The notes beneath the pieces were generated by a model. The model was not told the DNA's origin. It did not search any database and was given only the letters and a program-made list of their open reading frames with translations. Below, piece after piece: positions 1 to 10,096 of a stretch of DNA of 64,000 nt. The first letter of the stretch is position 1. Each line of letters starts with the position of its first letter. The position numbers were made by a program, and so were the translations under genes. Source of the stretch: Copromyces sp. CBS 386.78 (lineage: Eukaryota > Ascomycota > Sordariomycetes > Sordariales > Sordariaceae). Where the stretch lies: positions 1 through 64,000 of the forward strand of contig MU839085.1 in the NCBI GenBank assembly GCA_030685235.1. Direction: 5' to 3'.

Positions 1-1505
1 ATTTTTTTCGCGAATCCATTCACTTTCGCGAATCTATGCACCTGACCCCGTGCCAGCACGGGGTCAGACTGAGGCGTTTCTAGCCCTGACGAGTAGCATC
101 AATAGCCTGCCCGACTATGACGGTGTGCGGCTCTAAGGAAACGAGTCATAGCACGACCGGCAGTTTTCTCGCGGTCCCATCGTTCCTGAACAGAGCCCTG
201 GCACCCTGTTTCTGAGACTTCGCTAGGATCCCTCGTAATGTTCGAAGTTCGAACAGACTGCTTTGCGTTGGCTGTTGACGGCAACTTGCAGTAAACATTT
301 CCTTCCATTGGCTTGCAGCGTTGTATCGCAGTGACAAACAGTGGAGTCGAAACATCGTCGCCGCCACCGGGGCAAGACACTGAATGACGGCATGGGATTG
401 AAGAGGCTCCGTCGGGAGTCGGGTCAGGCTGCGCTAGTGAAAAGGGGACGACAACCCAATTCAGGGGTAAGACATTTTTGACTACTCTGTTTACAACTTT
501 GGATGAAGTTTTACGGAAACTGCGGAATTGGTTCATAATATTTTGAGAATCGAGCAACCGAAGTTTTAGGACGACTGGCTTTGTGGGAAACTTCGTTTTC
601 GCCATGGGTTGGTGGTTGATACGGTATGCTGTGTTCTAGTCCCACTACATTCGTACACGCCTTACATTACACATCACCCCTTAGAAGTTTGTTAGCGCGG
701 TTGTTGTAACAGAGGTTTACAAATTTCACAAAAAAAAAAAAAAAAACGGGATAACTATATTCAAACCGGAAAGTTGGAGAGAATACATGAAACGGGTAAA
801 ACGCATCGGTTGATACCAACTTCTTGTATGAAAATTGGTGGATTGTTAGTTGAGTTGCGAAGAGTATATTGTGAAGTCCCGCGCTAACGAACTTTCCAGG
901 GGTGATGTGTACAACGGCAACAAGAGTTAACAGTTGCCGCATTTACCAACCCCGACAAGTAAAGATGCTTGTTTTTATCTATTCCATCCTACTACTCCAA
1001 ACTGGCCCTCCCCTTACCTTACCTCCCCAGCGGTGCCAGCCTTCCCCCTTCGTTCTCTCTCCTGCATCCGATCTATCATACATCATACATATAGCTCGCT
1101 TATCCTAACCAGCCATCCAGAATCGGGTCTAGAGTGGAGAATAAGACAGCGCCCTAGAGAAAGAAATCCTAAAGATAATAATAACAATCATAGCAAGTAA
1201 TTATGTGATATGTACACAGTGTAAAGGTTGAGGCTGTGCCCTCTTCTTGAAGAGAGCATCGCATGTAGCATAGGCCTTGGATTTTTGGCCACTTGCTCGG
1301 CGCGTATATGGTGGAACATCCGGGAGATCCCTGGGTCCCAACCGGGCCTGTGAGAAATATGACACCTTTCGGTGTCAGTGGCCCGACCAGAGAGGAAGCT
1401 CGTCCTACGTGGTAAAGGGCTGAAACGCTCTCATGCTCATTACCACCTGTTGTGGGTTGTGGTATGGGAGTGTGATTGCTGAGAAATTTCATCCCTGCCA
1501 TCACT
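1..1505. other. Intergenic, no supported gene
   Basis: No reading frame here looks protein-like on either strand. The left edge holds a perfect palindrome and a short repeat, listed separately. A run of 17 A lies at 730-746. The last part (about 1200-1505) is the presumed 3' untranslated and terminator region of the ABC transporter, which ends at 1506 on the minus strand. Confidence 0.6.
42..67. repeat. Perfect 26-bp palindrome, 12-bp arms
   Basis: The arms CTGACCCCGTGC and GCACGGGGTCAG are perfect reverse complements separated by CA. Just upstream, TTCGCGAATCYAT occurs twice (about 8-20 and 26-38). The palindrome may be part of a small repeat that runs off the window edge. Confidence 0.8.
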
Positions 1506-3899
1506 TTACTCCTTCACCGGCTGCTTGCGCAACTTCACAGCCTCCTCCACCGCGTCATCAATGTCATCCTCCGCCTCCGTAAGTTCCTCCTCAATCTCCT
1601 CTACCTCTCTGATATGAGGATCGCCAGAGGGCGGGCGGTGCTCCGCGGGGACGTCACCGCCGCTCATCTGCCACTCCATCAGCTTACTGAAGTGGCTATC
1701 CTTGTTGGCGCTCAGCTCTGTGTAGCTGCCAATCTCGGCCACGGTGCCCTCGCTAGAGAGCACAATGATCTTGTCGGACCGCTTGATGGTCGACAATCTG
1801 TGGGCAATGGAGATGGTGGTACTGCGGCCCTTGAGGAGTTCCGCAAGGGCAGAATTGACCAAGGTCTCGGATTCGGCGTCCAGAGCGGAGGTGGCCTCAT
1901 CGAGAATGAGAATATCGGGATCCTTGAGGAGCGCACGAGCAATGGCGATACGCTGCTTCTGGCCACCGGAGAGCTGGGCGCCACGGGCGCCGACCTGGGT
2001 CTCAAGGCCATCGGGAAAGTCGCTGATGAAACCGCAGTTGGCCTTCTGGGCAGCCGCGATGATCTCGGTGCGCGAAGCCCAGGGCCTGCCGTAAGCAATG
2101 TTCTCGGCAACAGTACCCGAAAAGAGGACGGGCTCCTGGGCGACCATGCCGATGCGGCGGCGGAGAGACTTGGCGTTCATCTTGGAAATGTCGACGCCGT
2201 TGATGGTGATGGTACCGGCTGTGGGGTTGTAGAAGCGCAGGAGCATGGAGGCAACAGTCGACTTGCCGCCACCCGACGGACCGACGATGCACACATTGGT
2301 ACCCGAGGGGATCTCAAAGTCGAGCCCGTCGAAAATCTTGACTGCGGGTCTGGTAGGGTAGGCAAATGTCACGTTGGAGAACTTGATGGGACCCTGCGCC
2401 GAGATAACCTTCACACCAACAGTTTGGGGAATGGTCGGCTTGCGATCCTCGAGCTCGAACAAGCGGCTCGCCGCGCCGACACCCTTCATCAGTTCCGAAT
2501 AGAAGCCGCTGACACCGAAGAGACTCGATCCAGCAAAGACAGTGTACATCATGAACGAGGTCAAATCGCCGAGAGACATGGCGCCTGTGCGGACGAGGTT
2601 TCCACCGACAATCAACATGGCCAAAATCGTCATGTTACCAGCCCAACTCGTCGAGGAGAAGAAGACACCCGAGACAATGGCATCTCTCCGACCCAGCGCG
2701 AAGATCTTTCTGACCTGTTTGTTGTAACGACTAATTTCCTGCACTTCACCGGCAAAGGCCTGGCTAGTCTTGATGTTGCCCAACCGCTCCTCGGCAATCT
2801 TCATGAGCGAACCAACATTCTTCTGAATCTGTCTGCTCAAGTTGCGAATCGTGCGACCATAGAGTACCGCTCCAAGACCGATAGGGGGAACCATGACGAG
2901 AATGATGGACGTCAGCTTGGGACTGAGCCAAAACATGGCCGCAAAGCCCGCCGCACCGCTAACCAGAGAGCGAAGACCATCAGACACGTTTTGGGTAATG
3001 CTCTTGCCCACGACAACGGTATCGGAGTTCAGTCGCGAGATCAGATCACCGACCCTGTTGGCATCGAAGAATTCGGCATCCTGTACGTAGGTGCGGCGGT
3101 AGAGCTGCGTGCGCAACCGAGCCACGACGCGCTCGCCGACGATACGGAGGATGATGATTCTGCCGAAGTTGGCCGTCGCACCAAGAGTGAGAAGACCAGC
3201 GAGACCACCGAAGAACTGATAGAGGGTAAAACCGAAGAGCCGAACCTCGTCGGCGGAACCCTGGGTAGAAAGATCCAGAATCCTACCGACGGAGAAGGGG
3301 ATGGACATGGTAACCGCGGACGAGATAAGAAGCAGGACGAATGCGACGCTCAGAGCCTTGACCTCGGGGCGCGCAATCTTGATCAGACGCCAGACCTCGG
3401 CGAATCCGGGTTTGGTGCCTGACTGACTCTTGCCATCCTTGGAAAGCCGAGCGCTCATGTTGATATGGGCAGCCTTGTTCGCCCTCTCGCTTTTCACAAA
3501 ACCGTGTACCTTGAGGTGTTCTTCAGATGCATCCTGCTTGACCTTGTTGAGATCTTTCGCCGCCTCTTCCACTGTCTCTGCCACAGCCTCCTTGGCCGAC
3601 TGCTCCCGTAGGCGGGCTTGCGATGTAGATAGCTGGCGGAGAACGCCGAAGGGGGAAGTCCAGCGTTGGGACTGTACGCATGGTCGTGAACCGGAATGGA
3701 CGGATGAGAAGGGGACTGAAGCGATCGCGAAGGATGTCGTCGAAGACCGGGGTAGAGAGGAGAATGGACGGCCGGATTTCGCAGACAGGATCGAGGAAGT
3801 TATAGTGGGGGATTGTTGGAAGAAGGCCGCGAGCCCGGCGCCGCTACCGCCGCATTGGGGGAGCAGCACGGCGCGGCGCACCGCTGCCCCCGTAACCAT
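1506..3899 (-). CDS. MDL1: Mitochondrial half-size ABC transporter (Mdl1/ABCB10 type)
   Basis: This 797-residue single-exon gene encodes an ATP-driven exporter expected in the inner mitochondrial membrane, where yeast Mdl1 exports peptides to the intermembrane space. The N-terminal 165 residues are rich in Ser, Arg and Ala, fitting a mitochondrial presequence and linker. A six-helix ABC transmembrane domain covers about 170-470. The ATPase domain covers about 505-745: Walker A GPSGGGKST at 540-548, Q-loop near 588, signature LSGGQ at 643-647, Walker B DILILDEAT at 662-670, and switch His at 700. It has one transmembrane domain and one ATPase domain, so it must dimerise. An acidic tail (about 765-787) follows. 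The start is the first ATG in frame and reads CCATAGTG on the plus strand. All catalytic motifs are intact. Mdl2 or ABCB8-type orthology is the main alternative; the body reads closer to fungal Mdl1. Confidence 0.88.
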   Translation of the reverse strand: MVTGAAVRRAVLLPQCGGSGAGLAAFFQQSPTITSSILSAKSGRPFSSLPRSSTTSFAIASVPFSSVHSGSRPCVQSQRWTSPFGVLRQLSTSQARLREQSAKEAVAETVEEAAKDLNKVKQDASEEHLKVHGFVKSERANKAAHINMSARLSKDGKSQSGTKPGFAEVWRLIKIARPEVKALSVAFVLLLISSAVTMSIPFSVGRILDLSTQGSADEVRLFGFTLYQFFGGLAGLLTLGATANFGRIIILRIVGERVVARLRTQLYRRTYVQDAEFFDANRVGDLISRLNSDTVVVGKSITQNVSDGLRSLVSGAAGFAAMFWLSPKLTSIILVMVPPIGLGAVLYGRTIRNLSRQIQKNVGSLMKIAEERLGNIKTSQAFAGEVQEISRYNKQVRKIFALGRRDAIVSGVFFSSTSWAGNMTILAMLIVGGNLVRTGAMSLGDLTSFMMYTVFAGSSLFGVSGFYSELMKGVGAASRLFELEDRKPTIPQTVGVKVISAQGPIKFSNVTFAYPTRPAVKIFDGLDFEIPSGTNVCIVGPSGGGKSTVASMLLRFYNPTAGTITINGVDISKMNAKSLRRRIGMVAQEPVLFSGTVAENIAYGRPWASRTEIIAAAQKANCGFISDFPDGLETQVGARGAQLSGGQKQRIAIARALLKDPDILILDEATSALDAESETLVNSALAELLKGRSTTISIAHRLSTIKRSDKIIVLSSEGTVAEIGSYTELSANKDSHFSKLMEWQMSGGDVPAEHRPPSGDPHIREVEEIEEELTEAEDDIDDAVEEAVKLRKQPVKE

Positions 3900-5098
3900 A
3901 GTGTGAAGTATTTGTGTGTATTTGGTAGATCGAGTGTAGGTGACTAGTCTAGTCTCGCTGTGTCGAGAAATTTCGGTGTCGAGTTTCTATCATATCATGT
4001 CGGTGTTGTAGTGGGCTATGTTGCTAACTGCCTGATGCGCAACCGCCAAACACGCATGCGCGCGTTGTATCTGCTCTTGTCAGTGTCCTGCGGTTCCCTT
4101 GCCGCAGCAGTCCATGCACTGCCTGCGAATGGGTGAATTTGGTGGATGTAGTTGGTTGAGGGACTGGGGATGAGATGAAAGGAAAGAAGTGGAAAGGTTG
4201 TTGCCGAGGAAGAGGGCGACGGGACGGACGGGAGACGGGAACCTTACCTCGATGACCTGGGAATGATGGAAGGAAGTTGAGATGACAGGCAGTCCGGGTC
4301 GGCTCGGCCGTTGGTGCAAAAACAACCCTTGCTTGTCCCGGCGGACGGGATCTGAACTGCAGTGGTTACTCGCCGGTTTTGCGCTGCAGCAACTGCGATT
4401 TGGCGCTCAAGTTCGGGGGGCTACGACGGCGGATTCGATTGTTCTTCATCAATTGTCCCTCTTCCCCCAACAGGGGCAAAGCGCGCGTCTTTTAATCGGC
4501 GGGAGCTGTCGTCATTCGGCCAAGAGAACGGAATTGCCGGCGGCATCCATTCTTAATTCCGGATTCCGACAATCACGTTCACGATGTCGGCAGCGGCAGG
4601 GGAGCTTCCATAAGTGGCCCGTGCTCAAGCTTGGCCCATGCCGCCACCTCTCAGGGGTATTGGAGCTCTGGGAGCTCTGCGGACGTCATCACAACTACCG
4701 CAGGAAGGAAAAAGACAAAAAGGACAGCCGGTATGTTTGAAGAACTGATGCACTCAATTTATCTCATTCCAATTACGGGTATCTCTACAGCTATTCGAAC
4801 AGCTAATTGATTTGCCATATGAAACTTGCCCATAATCCTGTCTTTCTGTACCTCCACACTCTCTTTAGAGAAGGTTTCAGACCCGCGCCAAAATGCCGTT
4901 ATTCATGCTTCTTGCCATCCACACATCATAGTCCCCATAGACAAGCAAAAGCGGTGCCAATTCCTGGACATTAGGCCGCAGGCACCAGCCGCAGACACAA
5001 GGACACCAAAACAGACTTAATGCAATATATTTCCTGGCCTGCAGAGCCTTATCACCTTCTTAAACCCTAGGAGGAGATCCGGACGAAGACTTCGCCTT
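3900..5098. other. Intergenic: upstream of ABC gene, downstream of RTT103-like gene
   Basis: Contains the presumed promoter and leader of the minus-strand ABC gene and, near 5000-5098, the presumed 3' untranslated region of the RTT103-like gene. The open frames here have no recognisable domain and no coding-like composition. Confidence 0.6.
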
Positions 5099-6545
5099 CT
5101 AGGCTGTGCTTTCCTTCCGAATCATGTCGGCGACTTCAGCATCTATGCCTACATCAGGAAAGTCCTCGGTCTCGTCGATCTTGCGCTTCTTGGCCTCGCG
5201 AGTCGGAACGGACTCATATTGCGAAGCGAGGGCGGACAGCATCTCAATGCCGGGGGCGGATCCGGTTGGGTGGGCATCACCGTTCTGCGGCTGTTGTTGC
5301 TCGATGGGCTGGTTGTCATAGAAATCGTCGTGATCCTGGACATGAGGTGGTGTGAGGGCTTCGACCTGGGGACGGGCGATGTCGTGACCATCCGAGCTGC
5401 TTGGGGCGCGCTCCTCGCCGGTAGCCGGCTCTTGGGCATTGTGAGGCAAACCGCCGATGATGCTAAGCTCAATTGCTTGCTTCTTCTCCTCAACGGCCGT
5501 TTTGCGGGTGCCTAGATCCCTGAGTTGCGACTGCTCAGCTTCCAAGGCCTGTCGGTTGGAGTTCAACATCTTCTCCAAGGCATTGATAAGCTCTTCGCGG
5601 GTCTTGATGCATTCCGTCACAGCTCCCTCAGCATTGGCGAGGTTCTTAAGCAGCCCATTGAGTCGCGCAGCATACACTGGCGCCTGAGGAGGAGCGTGAG
5701 CAGGATCCATAAGCTTGCTGTAGTCCGAGTTGGCGGTGGTGAGGCTTGTCTTGAGCGTCTGGGCACTCTTGGTAATTGCCTGCTGTGAGGTAACCAAGGG
5801 CGCCAACTCTGGAGGCACAGTTGCAGCCGGCGACGATAATGATGTGGAACCGAACATTGGGCCACCGGAGCGGGCCGAGTCAAGCTCTGGATTGACCAAG
5901 TTAGTTATTGCTCCTGGGAGCGGGCGGGACATGAATCGTCAGGATTTATTTACCTTTTAGTCGAGAGTCAATAGCGTCCTGGACTTCCAAGGGGAATATC
6001 TTGCGTTCTCTCCAAACATCGACAACCCTTCGGAGCTTGCTCTGGATGTCTGACGAGGCGCCCTTATAAGACAACGCGGTTGCATCGGCGATGAAGGGTG
6101 AGAAAGCCTGAAGAAAGTCCTCCTTGTTGCGAGCCTTTGATTGTTGGGTTACCTCTGTGGGCAAAGACGAAAATGGTCAGAAACGAAAAGGAATGAACAA
6201 ATTTTGTCCCAAAGCGGACACTGGGGGCACATGACATGTGACGTTTGTGATGTAGCCTAGAAGATGTACTCACCGTTTGCAAGATAAATCATGTTGAGCC
6301 TCTTGGGACTGGGGAGGTCTTTGAGCTTGGTCAACCAGAGATGGACAGTCTGGGCAGCATGCCGCCTAAGATACATCAACCGTCAGTTCGTCGGTCAAGG
6401 CACCAAACGTGAGGTAAACGCAGTTGGGGTAGGCAGCGGGAGCTTACCGATGGAACATGATCCATTGGGCGGTGGTAGCAATACTCTCATGGGTCTCAGT
6501 AAGTGCAGAGAGCTTAGAAAGCACAGCGTCCTCGTTATACGCCAT
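5099..6545 (-). CDS. RTT103: RTT103-like CTD-interacting (CID/RPR) protein
   Basis: Four exons: 6545-6448, 6365-6274, 6154-5954 and 5886-5099, giving 392 residues. Residues about 1-130 form a CID domain, with DLPSPKRLNMIYLANEV and the SKLRRVVDVWRERKIFP helix where yeast Rtt103 contacts phosphoserine-2 of the RNA polymerase II tail. A coiled coil spans about 213-272. The acidic C-terminus carries a KKRKID nuclear-signal-like motif near 363. The family binds elongating polymerase and helps Rat1-dependent termination. The last intron has two possible in-frame acceptors. I prefer the 67-nt intron because ACTAAC lies upstream of its acceptor; the other gives a 40-nt intron, an exon starting at 5913, and nine more residues. 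The gene is divergent from clathrin light chain. A less likely alternative is a metazoan-type RPRD1 label for the same family. Confidence 0.85.
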
Positions 6546-7532
6546 GATGAAGGGTTGGGTGAAGCTTGGTGGAAAGTGTTGAGCAGGTGGTTGCTGATGG
6601 TTGATGGCTGGCTGAAAGGGCTGGGTTGGGGTTGTTGATGGTTGGTTGGCGATGGACGGGCAGATGTTTAGATATGCGGTGTCGGGTTTATTCAGAACTC
6701 ATCTACAACAGTACGAGGAGGTATCCGTGATGTTTTGTAGTAGTGACTCCAGACGCAGCCGAGCGAGTGATGATCTAGAATATGGATCGAAAACCCCTGG
6801 GAACAACCTCAAATGTGGCAGAAGCGTGCACTATCAACACACAACACTGGACAACGGCAAGAGTGGTGCTCAGAGTGAACTACGCAGTCAAGCTGTGTGG
6901 TCCAACTACACCGGAGTCGTTTTCCTGCTATTACCAATGCTGTCACCAGGGAGAGTTTGCAATGCGAAGAGCAAATGAGCGTGATCTGGATGCTCTGTGA
7001 CAAACAACTGAAACCACGGGTGCTGAATGTTGTTGATGGAAAGGAAGAAGATCGAGGAAGAAAGAAGTTGATGACGGGAGGTGGGAACGAGACAGAACGT
7101 TGGAGCTTCCTCCATCCAATGCGAGGGCGGGCACAGAGGGACCAACGCCTTGCCGCACGAGACTTGCCTGCCGCTGGCTGCTCCCGTCGAATCTGTCACT
7201 GCAGCTGTCGTCCCCTCCGCCTTCCCCTGGCCAAAGAGGGCCCGGTCCCGTCCCGATCTGGCCGCCCACTGTGGACAGTGCCAAAGTGCCAAAGTGGCCG
7301 CTGTGAGTGGCGTCCCGTCGCAACCTGGCGCGATCAGGAGCGCTGGGGCTGCAACTCGGACTCCCGCAGTGCAACACCAACACCAACACACTTCCATCAA
7401 ACAAACCTTCTCGATTCGCAACTTTCTTTGATCGACCTACCTAATCCTTCAATCTGCAGCCCACTTCTCCAGTCTCAAGTCTTGCTCGTCCGCGACCCGA
7501 TCAACCGAAAGTCACTACACCTCCAACACACC
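6546..7532. promoter_or_regulatory. Shared divergent promoter, RTT103-like / clathrin light chain
   Basis: About 990 bp separates the two start codons on opposite strands, so both promoters must lie here. A pyrimidine-rich tract with several CAACACCAACAC-like repeats (about 7370-7400) and GATCGACCTAC lie before the clathrin start, typical of fungal leaders. No specific factor site is claimed. The overlapping open frames on both strands have no domain signature. Confidence 0.6.
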
Positions 7533-8424
7533 ATGGCTGACAGATTCCCCTCGCTGGAGGAGTTCGACTCCGGCGGTAAGCTTGGCATTGTTTGGAGATC
7601 CCCTTACCTTGCTGCCACTGCCTGCTAACGTTTAACCCCCCAAAAGCCCAGACCGAGATCAAGGAGGGCTCTGGAAGCCCCTCAGCCACCAACTTCCTCG
7701 AGCGTGAGAAGGCGCTTCTCGGCGACGATGCCAACCAGTTTGCGACAGTTGAGGATGCCGATTTCGACGATGACAACGACCTCCTAGGGGGTGGCCTCGA
7801 CTCCTCGGCTGGCGCCGGCGCCGGTATCGAGACTGACGCTGCTTTTGAGAGCCAGTTCCCCGACCTTTCCGCAGGCAACGAGGTACGAACATGTAATAAG
7901 CATTTAGAAGCTGTCGGTACAGCACGCATTTCCGGTCTTGGGTTCTAACAGGGGTATCTCTACTTTAGTCTGTTGCGCCAGGCGGTACCATCACTGGCGC
8001 CGGTCCTTCCGTGTCCTACAACTCCGGATATGCGCCATATGCCGAGGAGGAGCAAGAGCCCGAGGTGATCAAGGAGTGGCGCGAGAAGCGTGATGCGCAG
8101 CTTGCCAAGCGCGCGGAGCAGTTCGCCGCCCAGAGAGCCGAGACCATCGCGGAGGCCCAGAAGAACATTGACGATTTCTACGATAACTACAACACCAAGA
8201 AGGAGAAGGCGATTACGCAGACCCGCAAGGAGGCCGAAGAGTTCCTTGCCAACCGCGAGGACACCACATCAGGAGGCACGAGCTGGGAGCGTATTGCCAA
8301 GCTGGTTGACGTTAGCGGCAAGGGAGCTAAGGGCGGTGCTGCTGGGTCCGGCAAGGAGCGTTTCCGCGAGCTCCTGATAAGCCTAAAGAAGGACGAGAAG
8401 GCCCCCGGTGCTTCGGGAATCTAA
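7533..8424 (+). CDS. CLC1: Clathrin light chain
   Basis: Three exons, 7533-7575, 7647-7882 and 7969-8424, give 244 residues. The product begins MADRFPSLEEFDSG, the usual fungal light-chain start. An acidic, low-complexity N-terminal half follows, with EDADFDDDND and a Gly/Ala stretch. A long charged helix from about residue 119, containing EPEVIKEWREKRD and then many Lys, Arg, Glu and Gln, is the segment that binds the clathrin heavy chain. The C-terminal SWERIAKLVDVS region with a basic tail is also typical. The protein regulates triskelion assembly on endocytic and Golgi-derived coated vesicles. The junctions restore one frame exactly. The ATG at 7533 lies in CACCATGGC, a strong initiation context. 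Confidence 0.93.
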
Positions 8425-8851
8425 AGCGCTTGCTTGACCTGCCCACACGAGAAAGCGGACAACTGGTTGCCATTATTCACAGATCAACGTTACCCATCCA
8501 CGGCCACTACTACCCCATGGCCAAGAACGCCATAATTTTGTAATGATAGAAAAGGCTTGCCAGCTGCAGCCATCAGTATTAGGAGCTTGGTAGTCGAAAG
8601 CGCCGAGACCCAATGGATCACGATTTCCACTGTTACAGTAGCTCCAAAAGGTGGTCGGTGGAATCCAGGATGAAAATAGGGAATGTTGGCATGGTGGCCT
8701 ACTTCTTGGACGAGTAACCCTAAGCGGCCTTCCCTCTGCCGCCGTCTATGCTGCTCTTTCGTGACTATACACATATTCAAAGGGAATCACTTGCGTTCTC
8801 TCATGACCCAGCAACACGTCCTTCGTTGGCTATCGCTGTAGGACGGCTAAT
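8425..8851. terminator. Convergent 3' intergenic region
   Basis: Clathrin light chain (+) and COX VIIa (-) converge here over about 430 bp, so both 3' untranslated regions and polyadenylation signals must lie in it. No separate gene is supported. Confidence 0.5.
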
Positions 8852-9437
8852 TTAATCCTCCTGGAACCAGGTGTTGTAGCCGAGAACCTTGCGGGACATG
8901 GCGTACATGGAAGCTGATGTATAGTTAGCGGAAGGACCAAGGACGGAGCGGTAAGCTATAAATGAAGGTATACGCACCGCCGAAGGTACCCCACATGGCA
9001 ATGTTGAAGGTGGTCATGATGATGCCGCTGCGAGGGCCCTGTTTGCGATTTCATCATCAGCCCTTGTCCTGACCATATCTCCCTGTTTCTCTCTCTCGCC
9101 CCATTCCCCCTCCTCCTATTCCCCGTCTGTCCATTTTCCCTCCATTGTCGAGTGTCGAATTCAACTCACAATCTTCCAGAGGCGGGTGTGGTTCTTGTAG
9201 GCCTGCTGGTAGAAGCGCTGCTTCTCAGGGACGCGGTTCTTGGCGTTGACGAGGCCGCTGCAGTCGGGGGAAGAAAGAGAGCTGTTAGCCTGGGATTCCG
9301 AAATCGTACGACGAGTAAGAGTGCGTCATGACGACAGGCAATTGGACTTTGGGGCCGGCGTCCGCAATGCGCGCAGTCGCTCAAGGGTCGTCGGGTCGTC
9401 GAAAAGCTCGGAGTCGGAGGGGAGAAGCTTACGCCAT
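8852..9437 (-). CDS. COX7: Cytochrome c oxidase subunit VIIa
   Basis: Four exons, 9437-9433, 9257-9170, 9038-8978 and 8913-8852, encode 71 residues. The N-terminal NAKNRVPEKQRFYQ matches the KVPEKQKLFQ motif of COX7A proteins. A hydrophobic helix follows, with MTTFNIAMWGTFGASMYAMS at about 39-58, as expected for the single membrane span on the outside of complex IV. The short tail ends in TWFQED. Family members are 55-80 residues long, so the length fits. The first coding exon is only 5 nt (ATGGC); the second codon is completed by the next exon. All three introns have GT-AG ends and lengths of 175, 131 and 64 nt. The gene is too fragmented to appear as one open frame. It is divergent from the PPR-like gene. 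Confidence 0.87.
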
Positions 9438-10096
9438 CTTGAATTGTTGTCGGTAGTCGTTGGATGGAAGATTCCGGGGGGTGATGCGAGGGGTTGGTGT
9501 GATGATGTCGAATGCGTGGAAAGGACGGAGAGTTAGCTTTGAACCTCTCAATGCTCCAGGTTTCTCGGCTCGGGGCTTCCTGTGGTGCACGGACTTGTGG
9601 ATGAGACTGACTGCAGACCCGACGGCGGAAGCTCTGCCTGTCTGCCAGGTGTAAAAACATTGGCCAGTGCTCACAGGTCTCAGCTGATGCTGAATGCCTC
9701 GACTTCCACTTTGACCTTCTGAAGCTCAGCGGACTCGATGCCTGCCGGAAAGCAGCTGTTCACCACAGAATGACTAAGCATAATTTTAGAGGAGCTCTCC
9801 ATGGAAGGTCCTCCACTTTGTGTCTCCTCCACTCCAGAACGTCAAAGCTTCCAACCCAGGTTTCCACATCCCCTCACAACCCCATCCGTGGGACCGCCAT
9901 ACCCCAGAACTCGAGTCAGTCACCAACCGCCAGGTACCTCGCGATACACACGATCGATACGAACAACGACGCCGAATAATCCAGCGGCGACCTCGAAACG
10001 AAGATAATAATCAACATGATCGCATCATACATCCCCTAAGAAGAGCTCCGTCGTTCATATGGCCGATTCCTTGTGTCAAGCGGCCACGATACCATT
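9438..10096. promoter_or_regulatory. Shared divergent promoter, COX7 / PPR-like gene
   Basis: About 660 bp lies between the COX7 start (-) and the ATG at 10097 (+). Both neighbours are probably mitochondrial, so shared control is conceivable, but no site is identified. Small open frames here show no domain. Confidence 0.5.

Noticed and set aside
1476..3422. 648-codon open frame antisense to the ABC transporter gene
   Set aside because: It mirrors strong third-position C/G bias of the real gene, which removes stops on the opposite strand. It has no domains and a shuffled composition.
10073..10096. Upstream extension of the PPR-like gene
   Set aside because: The frame opens with GTG; the first ATG at 10097 gives a good mitochondrial presequence, so it is preferred.
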